Positions 1-8,165 of a DNA stretch of 64,000 nucleotides are shown one piece after another; the first letter of the stretch is position 1; each line of letters begins with the position of its first letter. The stretch is from Tenacibaculum skagerrakense. Its GTDB lineage: Bacteria; Bacteroidota; Bacteroidia; Flavobacteriales; Flavobacteriaceae. Location of the stretch: contig NZ_SLXM01000007.1 of the NCBI RefSeq assembly GCF_004345825.1, positions 1 to 64,000 on the forward strand, given 5' to 3'. The notes under the pieces were generated by a model that made no database searches, had not been told where the DNA came from, and saw nothing but the letters and a program-made list of their open reading frames with translations. The position numbers and the translations under genes were made by a program.

Positions 1-29
1 TCGGATAATTCTAATTTTATATTAGAATG

Positions 30-85
30 AAAAAGGGGACTTTTAGTCCCCAGTATAATAAAACCTCTGTACTTTCAGTACAGAG
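30..85 (-). terminator. Tandem hairpins downstream of the rhlE-type helicase
   Basis: Read on the minus strand, a 9-bp perfect hairpin (65-85, CTCTGTACT stem) is followed by GTTTTATT, and then a 7-bp GC-rich hairpin (35-51, GGGGACT stem) is followed by TTTTT. The second is a standard Rho-independent terminator. Both lie within 140 nt of the helicase stop codon, so they most likely end its transcript. A third hairpin of pure A/T stem (8-28) follows. Confidence 0.75.
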
Positions 86-169
86 TGATTTAGTTTAATT
101 TACACATCCAGCAACATTCAATTACTGAAGTTTGATTATTTGATTTTCATAAAAAAGAGAGGTATGATT

Positions 170-1501
170 TTAAGTGATATTTCTAGGTCCTTTATTAGGT
201 CTTCTCTTAGATTTTTTTCGATTATTACGAATTGGAGCAGCTTTGTTTTCTTCGTTGTTTTTCGATCCTTTTTTGTTCCTAAAATTTCTTTTAGTTTGGT
301 TTCCAGAAGAAGGTTTTTTGTTTTTTGAGCTTGATTTTGAAGTGCTTTCAGGTTGAGAGGGTTCAGTTGGAGTAAGGTCAAAACCTTCTAATTCAGCAAT
401 TTTTAATTTTTGTTTTAAGAGCTTTTCAATGTTTTTAACATATTCTAATTCCTCATTTGCAACTAATGAAATAGCTTCACCACTTGCTCCCGCTCTTCCT
501 GTTCTTCCTATTCTGTGTACGTAATCTTCGGGGATATTTGGGAGTTCATAATTAATAACTTGTGGTAACAAAGGGATGTCTAATCCACGTGCAGCAATAT
601 CTGTAGCTACTAACACACGAATGGTATTTTCTTTAAATTCTTTTAATGCTTTTGTTCTAGCACCCTGACTTTTATTACCGTGTATGGCAGCTGAAGAAAT
701 ATCATTCTTTTGTAATTTTTCTACCAGTCTGTTTGCTCCGTGTTTTGTTCTTGTAAATATAAGTACCTGATTCCAGTTACCATCTGAAATTAGTTGAATA
801 ACCATAGCCGCTTTTCTACTTTTAGGCGTACGATATATCTTTTGTGTAACCATTTCGGCAGTGGTATTTTCTGGAGCAGCTTCAACAAGCACAGGGTTTG
901 ATAAGATTCCTTTTGCTAATGCTTTTATCTCTTTAGAAAAAGTTGCTGAGAAAAGTAAATTCTGACGCTTTGAAGGTAGTAGTGCGATGATTTTTTTAAT
1001 ATCTCTTACAAATCCCATGTCTAGCATTCTGTCTGCTTCATCAAGAATTAAAATATCAATTCGTTTTAACGACAGAGCTTTTTGATCATGTAAATCTAGT
1101 AACCTTCCAGGTGTAGCTACTAAAATGTCTACACCATTCTTAATAGTTGAAATTTGCTTTTTGGGATTTACACCTCCAAATATTACGGCAGATTTAATAT
1201 TAACGTATTTACTGTAATCTTTAATGTTGTCATAAATCTGAGCTGCTAATTCTCTAGTAGGTGTTAAAATTAATGCTCTTATGGGGCGAAACTTCGGGTT
1301 CTTTGTATCTGTAATTATTTGTAATATAGGTAAAGTGAAACCAGCTGTTTTACCAGTACCTGTTTGTGCAGATGCAAGAACATCGTTTCCTTCTAAAATT
1401 ACTGGGATTGCTTTTTCTTGTATTGGGGATGGGGTTGTATATCCTTTTTCTTCTACTGCTTTTAAAAGCTCTTTCTTTAACCCTAATGATTCAAATGTCA
1501 T
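170..1501 (-). CDS. rhlE: DEAD-box ATP-dependent RNA helicase, RhlE type
   Basis: This 443-residue protein carries the complete DEAD-box helicase core. Motif I (AQTGTGKT) is at residues 45-52, motif II (DEAD) at 154-157, motif III (SAT) at 185-187 and motif VI (HRIGRTGR) at about 329-336. After the core, from about residue 375, comes a Lys/Arg/Asn/Ser-rich tail, which in this family binds RNA non-specifically. The family unwinds short RNA duplexes in ribosome assembly, RNA decay and cold adaptation. The ATG at 1501 is 47 nt from a perfect -7 box (TACCTTTG on the minus strand), so it appears monocistronic with its own promoter and terminator. The RhlE subgroup assignment rests on overall similarity and tail type; other DEAD-box subgroups cannot be fully excluded. 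Confidence 0.9.
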   Translation of the reverse strand: MTFESLGLKKELLKAVEEKGYTTPSPIQEKAIPVILEGNDVLASAQTGTGKTAGFTLPILQIITDTKNPKFRPIRALILTPTRELAAQIYDNIKDYSKYVNIKSAVIFGGVNPKKQISTIKNGVDILVATPGRLLDLHDQKALSLKRIDILILDEADRMLDMGFVRDIKKIIALLPSKRQNLLFSATFSKEIKALAKGILSNPVLVEAAPENTTAEMVTQKIYRTPKSRKAAMVIQLISDGNWNQVLIFTRTKHGANRLVEKLQKNDISSAAIHGNKSQGARTKALKEFKENTIRVLVATDIAARGLDIPLLPQVINYELPNIPEDYVHRIGRTGRAGASGEAISLVANEELEYVKNIEKLLKQKLKIAELEGFDLTPTEPSQPESTSKSSSKNKKPSSGNQTKRNFRNKKGSKNNEENKAAPIRNNRKKSKRRPNKGPRNIT

Positions 1502-1547
1502 AAATATATGTATAGAAATAAATTAAGTCTTATTTCTGAATAAAGGG

Positions 1548-1555
1548 CAAAGGTA
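1548..1555 (-). promoter_or_regulatory. Predicted -7 box for the helicase gene
   Basis: The minus strand reads TACCTTTG, a perfect match to the Bacteroidota sigma-ABfr -7 consensus TAnnTTTG, 47 nt upstream of the helicase start codon. No clear TTG -33 element is visible at the usual spacing. Confidence 0.6.
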
Positions 1556-1577
1556 CGGTTATAGTTTTTGTAAAATA

Positions 1578-1612
1578 GAAAAGCGCCTAAACATTTTAGT
1601 TAGACGCTTTTA
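1578..1612 (-). terminator. Terminator of the small glycine-rich membrane protein gene
   Basis: An imperfect inverted repeat (AAAAGCG...CGCTTTT with further CTAA/TTAG pairing) lies just downstream of the minus-strand stop codon at 1634. It is followed on that strand by a T-rich stretch. Confidence 0.6.
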
Positions 1613-1633
1613 AAATTTATTAATTGAGTATGT

Positions 1634-1885
1634 TTATTTCTTCATTGCACCTTTAATAACTCCAATTATAGCCATAAGTACACCTCCTCCAACAGTACCT
1701 CCAGCTACAACACCTAATATACCACCTAAGTCTATACCCAACATTCCTAATAATCGTGTACCAAGTGCACCTCCTAGAATTCCAACAATAGAATTCCATA
1801 AAGTACCCATAGAGAATTTTTTTAATAATGCTCCAGCTATGTTTCCCCCCAAGGCTCCAGCAAGTAAGCTAATGATTAAGTCCAT
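1634..1885 (-). CDS. Small glycine-rich membrane protein, function unknown
   Basis: The 83-residue product is almost entirely hydrophobic. It has three stretches rich in Gly, Ala, Leu and Ile (about residues 2-22, 30-48 and 52-78), many GxxxG and GG motifs, and a basic C-terminus (KGAMKK). Such glycine-zipper patterns mediate helix packing in the membrane. The pattern resembles the GlsB/YeaQ/YmgE (transglycosylase-associated) family, but I cannot confirm membership. It is flanked by its own terminator, and the next gene is 67 nt upstream, so it looks monocistronic. No catalytic residues can be seen. Confidence 0.7.
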   Translation of the reverse strand: MDLIISLLAGALGGNIAGALLKKFSMGTLWNSIVGILGGALGTRLLGMLGIDLGGILGVVAGGTVGGGVLMAIIGVIKGAMKK

Positions 1886-1952
1886 AGTTTTTTGATTTAA
1901 AATTTGTTAATTAGCTAATAAATTAACAAAAAATTAACGAATAACACAAGCA

Positions 1953-2915
1953 TTAAGATCCAAGATGATAAAGAGGATCACCTAAGTTTACAACAGGAAA
2001 ATTGTTTTTTGCTATAATATATCCATCTTTAGGAGACTTAACAGAAAATTTAGTTTCTCCATAGGTGTCCATAATAAACCCCAATATTTCACATTTTTTC
2101 ACAGAAGTTCCATTTTCAACTTTAGATGTAAAGATGCCTGCAACTTTTGCTCTAACCCAACTTCTCTTTTCAATAATAATTGAAGTAGTATTATTAGAGA
2201 TTTCTACGGAATCTCGTATCATTTTAAAATGTTTAAGAATTCTAAGGGTTCCGTTAATTCCTTCTTGAATGGCATGTTCATCTAATCGTAGCGATTCTCC
2301 TCCTTCATAAACTATTACAGGAATGTTATGCTTAAAACATTCGTTACGGAAGGATTTAGCAATAATTTTAGAGCCAAATTCAAAAGGTGCATTAAAAATT
2401 GATGCCAATTCTTTTCCTCTAGCATCTTGTGGAGTATATCGTATTTGAGGATAATTGCTACGTTGTGCTCCACCAGTATGGTAATCGATGGCAAAATCTA
2501 CGTTCTTAGTAATTTCCTTCATTAAATAATAGGCAAGTCTACTTGCTAAAGAACCAGTTCTAGACCCAGGAAAGCTTCGGTTTACATCTTTACCATGTAA
2601 TTCTCTTGAAAAATTTAAAAACCCGAAAATGTTTAACAAAGGAACAACAATTACACATCCTCTTTGAATTTTGTATGATTTGTCTATTAACATTCTCCTA
2701 ACCAGTTCTATACTGTTGGTTTCGTCTCCGTGTAAACCTCCTTGAAGCAAGATAGTAGGACCTACTTCTTTTCCATTAAAAACATATACAGGAATTTCGA
2801 TTAAGGTTCCTGTAGGTAATCTGTCTACTGGAATTTTAATCAATTTAGTTTCTCCTAAACCAATTTTTTCGCCTCTAATTATTACCTCTTCGTTCTTGAA
2901 CTCTTTGTCGAACAT
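1953..2915 (-). CDS. Succinylglutamate desuccinylase/aspartoacylase-family zinc hydrolase
   Basis: The 320-residue protein belongs to the AstE/AspA branch of M14-type zinc carboxypeptidases. The zinc-binding HxxE appears in GGLHGDETNSIE at about residues 60-71, and the third zinc His in DYHTGG at about 144-149. Family members remove acyl or amino-acid groups from amide bonds. The start codon lies inside the last 34 bases of the RimK-like gene, so the two are translationally coupled. Because RimK adds glutamates through amide bonds, a role in trimming or reversing such a modification is a reasonable inference, but the substrate cannot be read from sequence. The C-terminal 60 residues look like the biotinyl-lipoyl-like beta domain common in bacterial members. 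Confidence 0.85.
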   Translation of the reverse strand: MFDKEFKNEEVIIRGEKIGLGETKLIKIPVDRLPTGTLIEIPVYVFNGKEVGPTILLQGGLHGDETNSIELVRRMLIDKSYKIQRGCVIVVPLLNIFGFLNFSRELHGKDVNRSFPGSRTGSLASRLAYYLMKEITKNVDFAIDYHTGGAQRSNYPQIRYTPQDARGKELASIFNAPFEFGSKIIAKSFRNECFKHNIPVIVYEGGESLRLDEHAIQEGINGTLRILKHFKMIRDSVEISNNTTSIIIEKRSWVRAKVAGIFTSKVENGTSVKKCEILGFIMDTYGETKFSVKSPKDGYIIAKNNFPVVNLGDPLYHLGS

Positions 2916-3784
2916 TTTTTCTCTAAATATTTTATAATTCCTTCGGCAACATTAATTCTTGTGTACGCTTCTACACCTTGTAAACCTGGAGTTGAATTAA
3001 CCTCTATAAGTAACGGGCCTCTTTTTGAGCGAATAAGATCTACACCAGCAATAGGTAAACCTAGATAACTTGCAGCTCTAATAGCCATTGCTTTTTCTTG
3101 TTCGGTTAACTCTACTTTAGATCCAGATCCTCCTCTATGAATATTAGATCTAAAATCATCATCTAAGCCTTTTCGTTTCATAGCGGTAATCACTTTATCT
3201 CCTGCAACAATTACTCTAATATCCTCACTATTACTTTCACTTATAAACTCCTGAAGCAAAATGCTCATATTCATTCTGTAAAAAGTATCAATAATAGATT
3301 TTGCAGATTTCTTGCTTTCTGCGAGCATTACGCCCATACCTTGTGTTCCTTCTTGAAGTTTAATAATTACAGGAGCACCTCCAAGTAATTCTATTTGTTC
3401 TTTTATATTTTCTGGATTTACCGAAAACAGAGTATCAGGAATGGGAATTCCTTTCCGATTCATAATTTGAAGTGTTCTTACTTTATTTTGAGCTCTTATT
3501 ATTCCCAAAGATCTAGCGGCACTTAAAACACCATGCATTTCAAATTCTTTAACAACAGCAGCTCCATGTCTTGTTGCTGAGGCACCAATTCTAGGAATAA
3601 TTACATCCGGCTCGTCTATAATGTTTTCACCAAAATATATAATTTCTCTTTTTCCTTCGCTAAGTTTTATGGAACATTTCAGGTGATTTATGATGCTAAC
3701 ATCATGACCTCTTTTGACGGCTTCATCATATAAACGTTTTGTAGAATAAACATGTTCACCAACAGAAAGAATAAAAATGTTCAT
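2882..3784 (-). CDS. rimK: RimK-type ATP-grasp ligase (ribosomal protein S6 modification)
   Basis: The 300-residue protein has the three-part layout of RimK: an N-terminal domain, a central ATP-grasp fold with a glycine-rich loop (EGTQGMGVML, about residues 144-153), and the C-terminal metal-binding IEVNSTPG motif at about 272-279. RimK ligates glutamate residues to the C-terminus of ribosomal protein S6, and related enzymes glutamylate other substrates. Length and motifs match the family. It is the first gene of a two-gene operon with the AstE-like hydrolase, overlapping it by 34 nt. A perfect -7 box (TAGATTTG, minus strand) lies 14-21 nt upstream of the ATG. Ligase identity is secure; S6 as substrate is inferred from the family. 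Confidence 0.85.
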   Translation of the reverse strand: MNIFILSVGEHVYSTKRLYDEAVKRGHDVSIINHLKCSIKLSEGKREIIYFGENIIDEPDVIIPRIGASATRHGAAVVKEFEMHGVLSAARSLGIIRAQNKVRTLQIMNRKGIPIPDTLFSVNPENIKEQIELLGGAPVIIKLQEGTQGMGVMLAESKKSAKSIIDTFYRMNMSILLQEFISESNSEDIRVIVAGDKVITAMKRKGLDDDFRSNIHRGGSGSKVELTEQEKAMAIRAASYLGLPIAGVDLIRSKRGPLLIEVNSTPGLQGVEAYTRINVAEGIIKYLEKKCSTKSSRTKR

Positions 3785-3797
3785 ATGACTTTTTTTA

Positions 3798-3805
3798 CAA
3801 ATCTA
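3798..3805 (-). promoter_or_regulatory. Predicted -7 box for the rimK operon
   Basis: The minus strand reads TAGATTTG, matching TAnnTTTG, so transcription should start only a few bases before the ATG at 3784. The leader would be very short. Confidence 0.5.
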
Positions 3806-3900
3806 ACTAAAATATAAAACGGAATGAACATGTTAAAAATAAATATTCATAGATGTCCTCCTGATTATTTTTTATTTTTAAGGTCTTAAACTCAAACCAA

Positions 3901-6732
3901 ATGAAAAAAACACTTTCCTTTTTATTGCTTTTAGGTGCAACAGTTTATGGTCAGCAGAACGCAACTTCTGCGGAAGTTGTAAAAGACGCTTTAGCAAAGA
4001 AGCGAACAATGACTAAAAACTCGCTAGTTAAAAATATTCCATTTACAAATATTGGTCCTACAATTATGAGTGGAAGAGTGGTGGATATTGATGTAAATCC
4101 AAACAAAACAAATGAGTTTTATGTAGGATATGCTTCAGGAGGTTTGTGGCACACTAACAATAACGGAAATACATTTACTCCAGTTATGGATAATTCCGAT
4201 ACTCAGAATATTGGTGATATTGCGGTTGATTGGAAAACTAACACAATTTGGGTTGGAACAGGAGAAAACAATTCTTCTCGATCTTCTTATGCGGGAATTG
4301 GAATTTTGAAATCTACTGATGGAGGAAAGAACTGGGAAAATGTTGGTTTGTTCGATTCTCATCATATTGGTAGATTACTAATTAATCCAAATAACCCGAA
4401 CGAGGTTGTGATTGGTGTTTTAGGACATTTATACTCGTCAAACACCGAAAGAGGAATTTATAAAACAACCGATGGAGGTAAAACGTGGAAAAGAACATTA
4501 TTTATTAACGAGGATACTGGAATTATAGACGTGCAACAAGCTCCTAATAATTTCAATGTATTATATGCGGCTTCTTGGGAAAGAGAACGTAAAGCTTGGA
4601 ACTTTGAAGGAAATGGGAAAAACTCAGCTATTTATAAATCTGAAGATGGAGGGAACACATGGATGAAAATTTCTGAGAATAATGGATTTCCAAATGGAGA
4701 AGGAGTTGGAAGAATTGGATTAGCTGTTTTTGATGAAAATACAGTCTATGCATCACATGATAGCCAGTTTAGAAGAAAAGAGGAAAAAGATAAAAAGACA
4801 ACAACGAATGCCTTAACAAAAGAAGATTTCAAAACAATGTCTGTTGAATCGTTTTTAGCATTGTCTGACAAAAAATTGAATTCATATTTAAAAATGAATG
4901 GTTTCCAAGAAAAGTATCGTGCCGAAAATGTAAAACAAATGGTACGAGCTGGTTCTGTAAAACCAATAGATTTAGCTAAATATCTAGAAGATGCAAACTC
5001 TTTATTGTTTGATACTCCTGTTATTGGAGCCGAAGTTTTTAAAACTACAAACGGAGGAAAATCTTGGAAAAAAACACACGAAGGATATTTAGATGATTTG
5101 TATTATTCATATGGGTATTATTTTGGTGAAATTAGAGTAGACCCACAAGATAAAGATGGAATTTACATCTTAGGAGTACCAATTTTAAAGTCTAAAGATG
5201 GTGGTAAAACATTTACATCAATTAGCAGAGAGAATGTACATGCCGATCATCAAGCATTATGGGTAAATTCGAAAGTTCAAGGTCATTTAATTGATGGAAA
5301 TGATGGTGGTTTGAATGTTTCTTACGATGATGGAAAGAGTTGGTTAAAATTAAACACACCGCCTGTTGGGCAGTTTTATGCAATTCATGCAGACAATCAA
5401 AAACAATATAATGTGTATGGTGGCTTACAGGACAACGGAGTTTGGACCGCGATCAATAATGCAAAAATTGACAAGTCTTGGTTGCAATCTGGAAAAAACC
5501 CGTATGAATCTATTATGGGTGGAGACGGAATGCAAGTTCAGGTTGATGATAGAAATCCTAATATTGTGTACACCGGTTATCAATTTGGAAATTACTTCAG
5601 AATTGACAGAGCATCTGGTAAGCAAACGTATATTCAGCCAAAGCATATTTTAGGAGAAAGTCCTTACCGATTCAATTGGCAAACACCTATTCATTTATCA
5701 AATCACAACCAAGATATTTTATACTTAGGGGGAAATAAATTACATCGTTCTTTAAACCAAGGAAATGATTGGGAGACTATTTCTGATGATTTAACTAAAG
5801 GAGGGAAAAAAGGAAATGTTGCATACGGAACCTTAACAACAATCAGTGAAAGTCCTTTTCAATTTGGATTAATTTATACAGGTTCTGATGACGGTTTAGT
5901 TCATGTAACAAAAAACGGAGGAGGTAGTTGGGAAGTAATTTCAAATTCGTTACCTAAAGATTTATGGGTAACTAGAGTAATTGCTTCTAAACATAAAAAA
6001 GAACGAGTTTATGTAACGTTAAACGGATATAGATGGGATGATTTTAATACATATGTATTTGTGTCTAATGATTACGGTAAAACTTGGGAAAACATAGGGA
6101 ATTCGATTCCTGCTTCTCCAGTAAACGTAATTAAGGAAGATCCAGAAAAAGAAAACTTGTTATATGTTGGAACAGATAATGGTTTGTATGTTTCTTTTGA
6201 TGGAGGTATCTCTTGGGAAGTTTTCCATAAGAATTTACCAAATGTAGCAGTACATGATGTGGTTATTCAGCCAGAAGCAAAAGAGCTAATTGTTGGTACT
6301 CACGGAAGAAGTTTATACAAAGCCAACATACAATCGTTACAAGAATATTCTAAAGAATTTAGCACTAAAGAAAATCATATTTTTACGATTGGAAATATTC
6401 GTAAAGGAAGATTTTGGGGTAATTCTTGGAGTAAATGGTTAGAGCCAAACACACCAGAATTAAAAATTCCATTTTATGCAAATAAAAACGGAAATGTTAC
6501 GATTGATATTTACAACGATGATATCAAAGTAAATGAGTTAACGGTAAATGCAGAGAGAGGATTCAATGAAGCAATGTTTGATGTATCGTTTAATGAAAAA
6601 GGATTAAAAGAATTTAAAAAAGCTAAGAAAGAGACGATTATATCTGAAGCTAAAAATGGCGTAACGTATTTACCAAAAGGAAAATATACTGTTAAAATAG
6701 GACAAGAAAAGCAAACGTTTGAAATTAAATAA
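3901..6732 (+). CDS. Secreted BNR/sortilin-type beta-propeller protein
   Basis: The 943-residue protein starts with a Sec signal peptide (about residues 1-17, ending VYGQ). It contains many BNR/Asp-box-like repeats of the form S-x-D-G-G-x-x-W, for example STDGGKNW, TTDGGKTW, SEDGGNTW and SKDGGKTF, plus late copies such as SNDYGKTW and SFDGGISW. These form a VPS10/sortilin-type propeller. In flavobacteria such proteins are often annotated as glycosyl hydrolase, but no hydrolase active site can be recognised here. The last 100 residues form an Ig-like beta domain ending KYTVKIGQEKQTFEIK, which resembles a type-A T9SS sorting domain only weakly. FolB starts 4 nt downstream. The ligand or substrate is unknown. 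Confidence 0.8.
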   Translation: MKKTLSFLLLLGATVYGQQNATSAEVVKDALAKKRTMTKNSLVKNIPFTNIGPTIMSGRVVDIDVNPNKTNEFYVGYASGGLWHTNNNGNTFTPVMDNSDTQNIGDIAVDWKTNTIWVGTGENNSSRSSYAGIGILKSTDGGKNWENVGLFDSHHIGRLLINPNNPNEVVIGVLGHLYSSNTERGIYKTTDGGKTWKRTLFINEDTGIIDVQQAPNNFNVLYAASWERERKAWNFEGNGKNSAIYKSEDGGNTWMKISENNGFPNGEGVGRIGLAVFDENTVYASHDSQFRRKEEKDKKTTTNALTKEDFKTMSVESFLALSDKKLNSYLKMNGFQEKYRAENVKQMVRAGSVKPIDLAKYLEDANSLLFDTPVIGAEVFKTTNGGKSWKKTHEGYLDDLYYSYGYYFGEIRVDPQDKDGIYILGVPILKSKDGGKTFTSISRENVHADHQALWVNSKVQGHLIDGNDGGLNVSYDDGKSWLKLNTPPVGQFYAIHADNQKQYNVYGGLQDNGVWTAINNAKIDKSWLQSGKNPYESIMGGDGMQVQVDDRNPNIVYTGYQFGNYFRIDRASGKQTYIQPKHILGESPYRFNWQTPIHLSNHNQDILYLGGNKLHRSLNQGNDWETISDDLTKGGKKGNVAYGTLTTISESPFQFGLIYTGSDDGLVHVTKNGGGSWEVISNSLPKDLWVTRVIASKHKKERVYVTLNGYRWDDFNTYVFVSNDYGKTWENIGNSIPASPVNVIKEDPEKENLLYVGTDNGLYVSFDGGISWEVFHKNLPNVAVHDVVIQPEAKELIVGTHGRSLYKANIQSLQEYSKEFSTKENHIFTIGNIRKGRFWGNSWSKWLEPNTPELKIPFYANKNGNVTIDIYNDDIKVNELTVNAERGFNEAMFDVSFNEKGLKEFKKAKKETIISEAKNGVTYLPKGKYTVKIGQEKQTFEIK

Positions 6733-6736
6733 TTGA

Positions 6737-7099
6737 ATGGGAATTATTAGAGTTACCGACATTAGATTGTTTACCAATCATGGATGTTTAGATGAAGAGG
6801 CTAAAATTGGCTCAGAATATAGAGTAGATATCGAAGTGAAAGCTAATTTAAGTACATCTGCTGAGAGTGATGAATTAATTGATACGGTTGATTATGTTCA
6901 CTTGAATAAAATAGCAAAAGAGGAAATGGCAGTTCGCTCAAAACTACTCGAACATGTTGCTAAAAGAATGATTGACAGAATTTTTAATGAAATTAGTTTA
7001 GTAGAAGAAGCAACGGTAAGTGTCTCAAAACTAAACCCTCCGATTGGTGGAAACGTGGGAGAAGTGACCATAGTTTTGTCAAAAAAACGTAAAAATTAA
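6737..7099 (+). CDS. folB: Dihydroneopterin aldolase
   Basis: This 120-residue protein has the size and pattern of FolB. The N-terminus (IRVTDIRLFTNHGCLDEE) carries the conserved N-H-G-x-x-x-x-E motif, Tyr replaced by Asn-His-Gly as in many family members, followed by the strand-helix-strand pattern and the catalytic Lys region near KLNPPIGG. FolB converts 7,8-dihydroneopterin to 6-hydroxymethyl-dihydropterin and glycolaldehyde in folate synthesis. It starts 4 nt after the propeller gene and is probably co-transcribed with it, although the two have no obvious functional link. Confidence 0.88.
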   Translation: MGIIRVTDIRLFTNHGCLDEEAKIGSEYRVDIEVKANLSTSAESDELIDTVDYVHLNKIAKEEMAVRSKLLEHVAKRMIDRIFNEISLVEEATVSVSKLNPPIGGNVGEVTIVLSKKRKN

Positions 7100-7106
7100 A
7101 AAATAC

Positions 7107-7136
7107 TTGCCGTAACTAAGAAAAGTATTAAATTTG
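7107..7136 (+). promoter_or_regulatory. Promoter of tRNA-Cys
   Basis: TTG at 7107-7109 is followed after exactly 19 bp by TAAATTTG at 7129-7136. This is the complete Bacteroidota -33/-7 promoter layout. The tRNA 5' end is 13 nt further on. Confidence 0.75.
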
Positions 7137-7149
7137 CACACTCACTTAA

Positions 7150-7220
7150 GGTGTCGTGGCCGAGTGGCTAGGCAGTGGTCTGCAACACCATCTACAGCGG
7201 TTCGAATCCGCTCGACACCT
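7150..7220 (+). tRNA. tRNA-Cys (GCA anticodon)
   Basis: A full cloverleaf can be drawn. The acceptor stem is GGTGTCG with CGACACC, the D-stem is GCC/GGC, the anticodon stem GTGGT/ACCAT encloses the loop CTGCAAC (anticodon GCA), and the T-stem AGCGG/CCGCT encloses TTCGAAT. The discriminator base is T, as expected for cysteine tRNAs. The CCA end is not encoded. Confidence 0.96.
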
Positions 7221-7221
7221 C

Positions 7222-7254
7222 AAAAAAGCTTTTACAATCGGTAAAAGCTTTTTT
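7222..7254 (+). terminator. Terminator after tRNA-Cys
   Basis: A perfect 14-bp inverted repeat (AAAAAAGCTTTTAC, 5-nt loop, GTAAAAGCTTTTTT) begins two bases after the tRNA and ends in a T-run. Confidence 0.85.
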
Positions 7255-7314
7255 ATTTCCTATTATCAAATTATTAACTTTAAGTTTCGTTAAAATTTCA
7301 GATATTTGTTTTCT

Positions 7315-8160
7315 ATGCAAATATATCCAATAGAAACAGGAAACTTTAAACTAGATGGAGGAGCAATGTTCGGTGTAGTTCCAAAGTCTTTATGGGAAAG
7401 AACAAATCCAGCAGATTCCAATAACATGATTGAAATGGGGATGCGTTGCATGCTCATTGAATACGGTGATCGATTAACGTTAATTGACACAGGAATTGGA
7501 AATAAACAGTCCGATAAATTTTTTGGATATTACTACTTGTATGGAGATTTTTCATTAGATACTTCTCTGGCTAAATATGGTTTTCATCGTGATGATATTA
7601 CCGATGTGTTTTTAACACATTTACATTTCGATCATTGTGGTGGTGCAATACAATGGAATAAAGATAGAACAGGTTTTGAACCTGCTTTTAAAAATGCCAG
7701 GTTTTGGAGTAATAGTAGGCATTGGGATTGGGCGGTTAATCCAAATCCTAGAGAGAAAGCATCGTTTTTAAAAGAAAACATTTTACCAATAGAAGAAAGT
7801 GGTCAACTTAACTTTCTGCATTTAAATGCAAAAGACTATGTTGGTTTTGATGTTATTTTTAAAGATGGGCATACAGAAAAACAAATGTTGCCTAAAATAG
7901 AATACCAAGGTAAAACCTTAGTGTTTATGGCAGATTTGTTGCCTACTGCGGGTCACATACCATTGCCTTATGTAATGGGATATGATACTAGACCTTTGTT
8001 AACACTTAAAGAGAAAGAAGCTTTCTTAACAGAGGCTGCAGATAAAGAATATTTCCTTTTCCTTGAGCATGATGCTTACAATGAAATTATAACAGTAAAA
8101 CATACAGAAAAAGGAGTACGATTAAAAGAAACTTACAAATTTACAGACATATTTAATTAA
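7315..8160 (+). CDS. Metallo-beta-lactamase-fold hydrolase
   Basis: The 281-residue protein carries the HxHxDH metal motif (THLHFDHCGG, about residues 100-109) and further metal ligands: a His at GHTEK (about 185-189), an Asp in MADLLPTAGH, and a late His in FLEHDAY. This layout fits the N-acyl-homoserine lactonase/AidC-like and quinolone-degrading branch of the superfamily, but many members act on other substrates. I use the ATG at 7315; a TTG three codons earlier is also open. No signal peptide is seen, so it is probably cytoplasmic. The subtilase gene starts 5 nt after its stop codon, so the two are likely co-transcribed. Confidence 0.82.
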   Translation: MQIYPIETGNFKLDGGAMFGVVPKSLWERTNPADSNNMIEMGMRCMLIEYGDRLTLIDTGIGNKQSDKFFGYYYLYGDFSLDTSLAKYGFHRDDITDVFLTHLHFDHCGGAIQWNKDRTGFEPAFKNARFWSNSRHWDWAVNPNPREKASFLKENILPIEESGQLNFLHLNAKDYVGFDVIFKDGHTEKQMLPKIEYQGKTLVFMADLLPTAGHIPLPYVMGYDTRPLLTLKEKEAFLTEAADKEYFLFLEHDAYNEIITVKHTEKGVRLKETYKFTDIFN

Positions 8161-8165
8161 TAAAC

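Noticed and set aside
3901-6732. Glycosyl hydrolase annotation for the BNR-repeat protein
   Set aside because: The repeats show a beta-propeller fold only; no sialidase-type Arg triad or acid/base residues could be identified.
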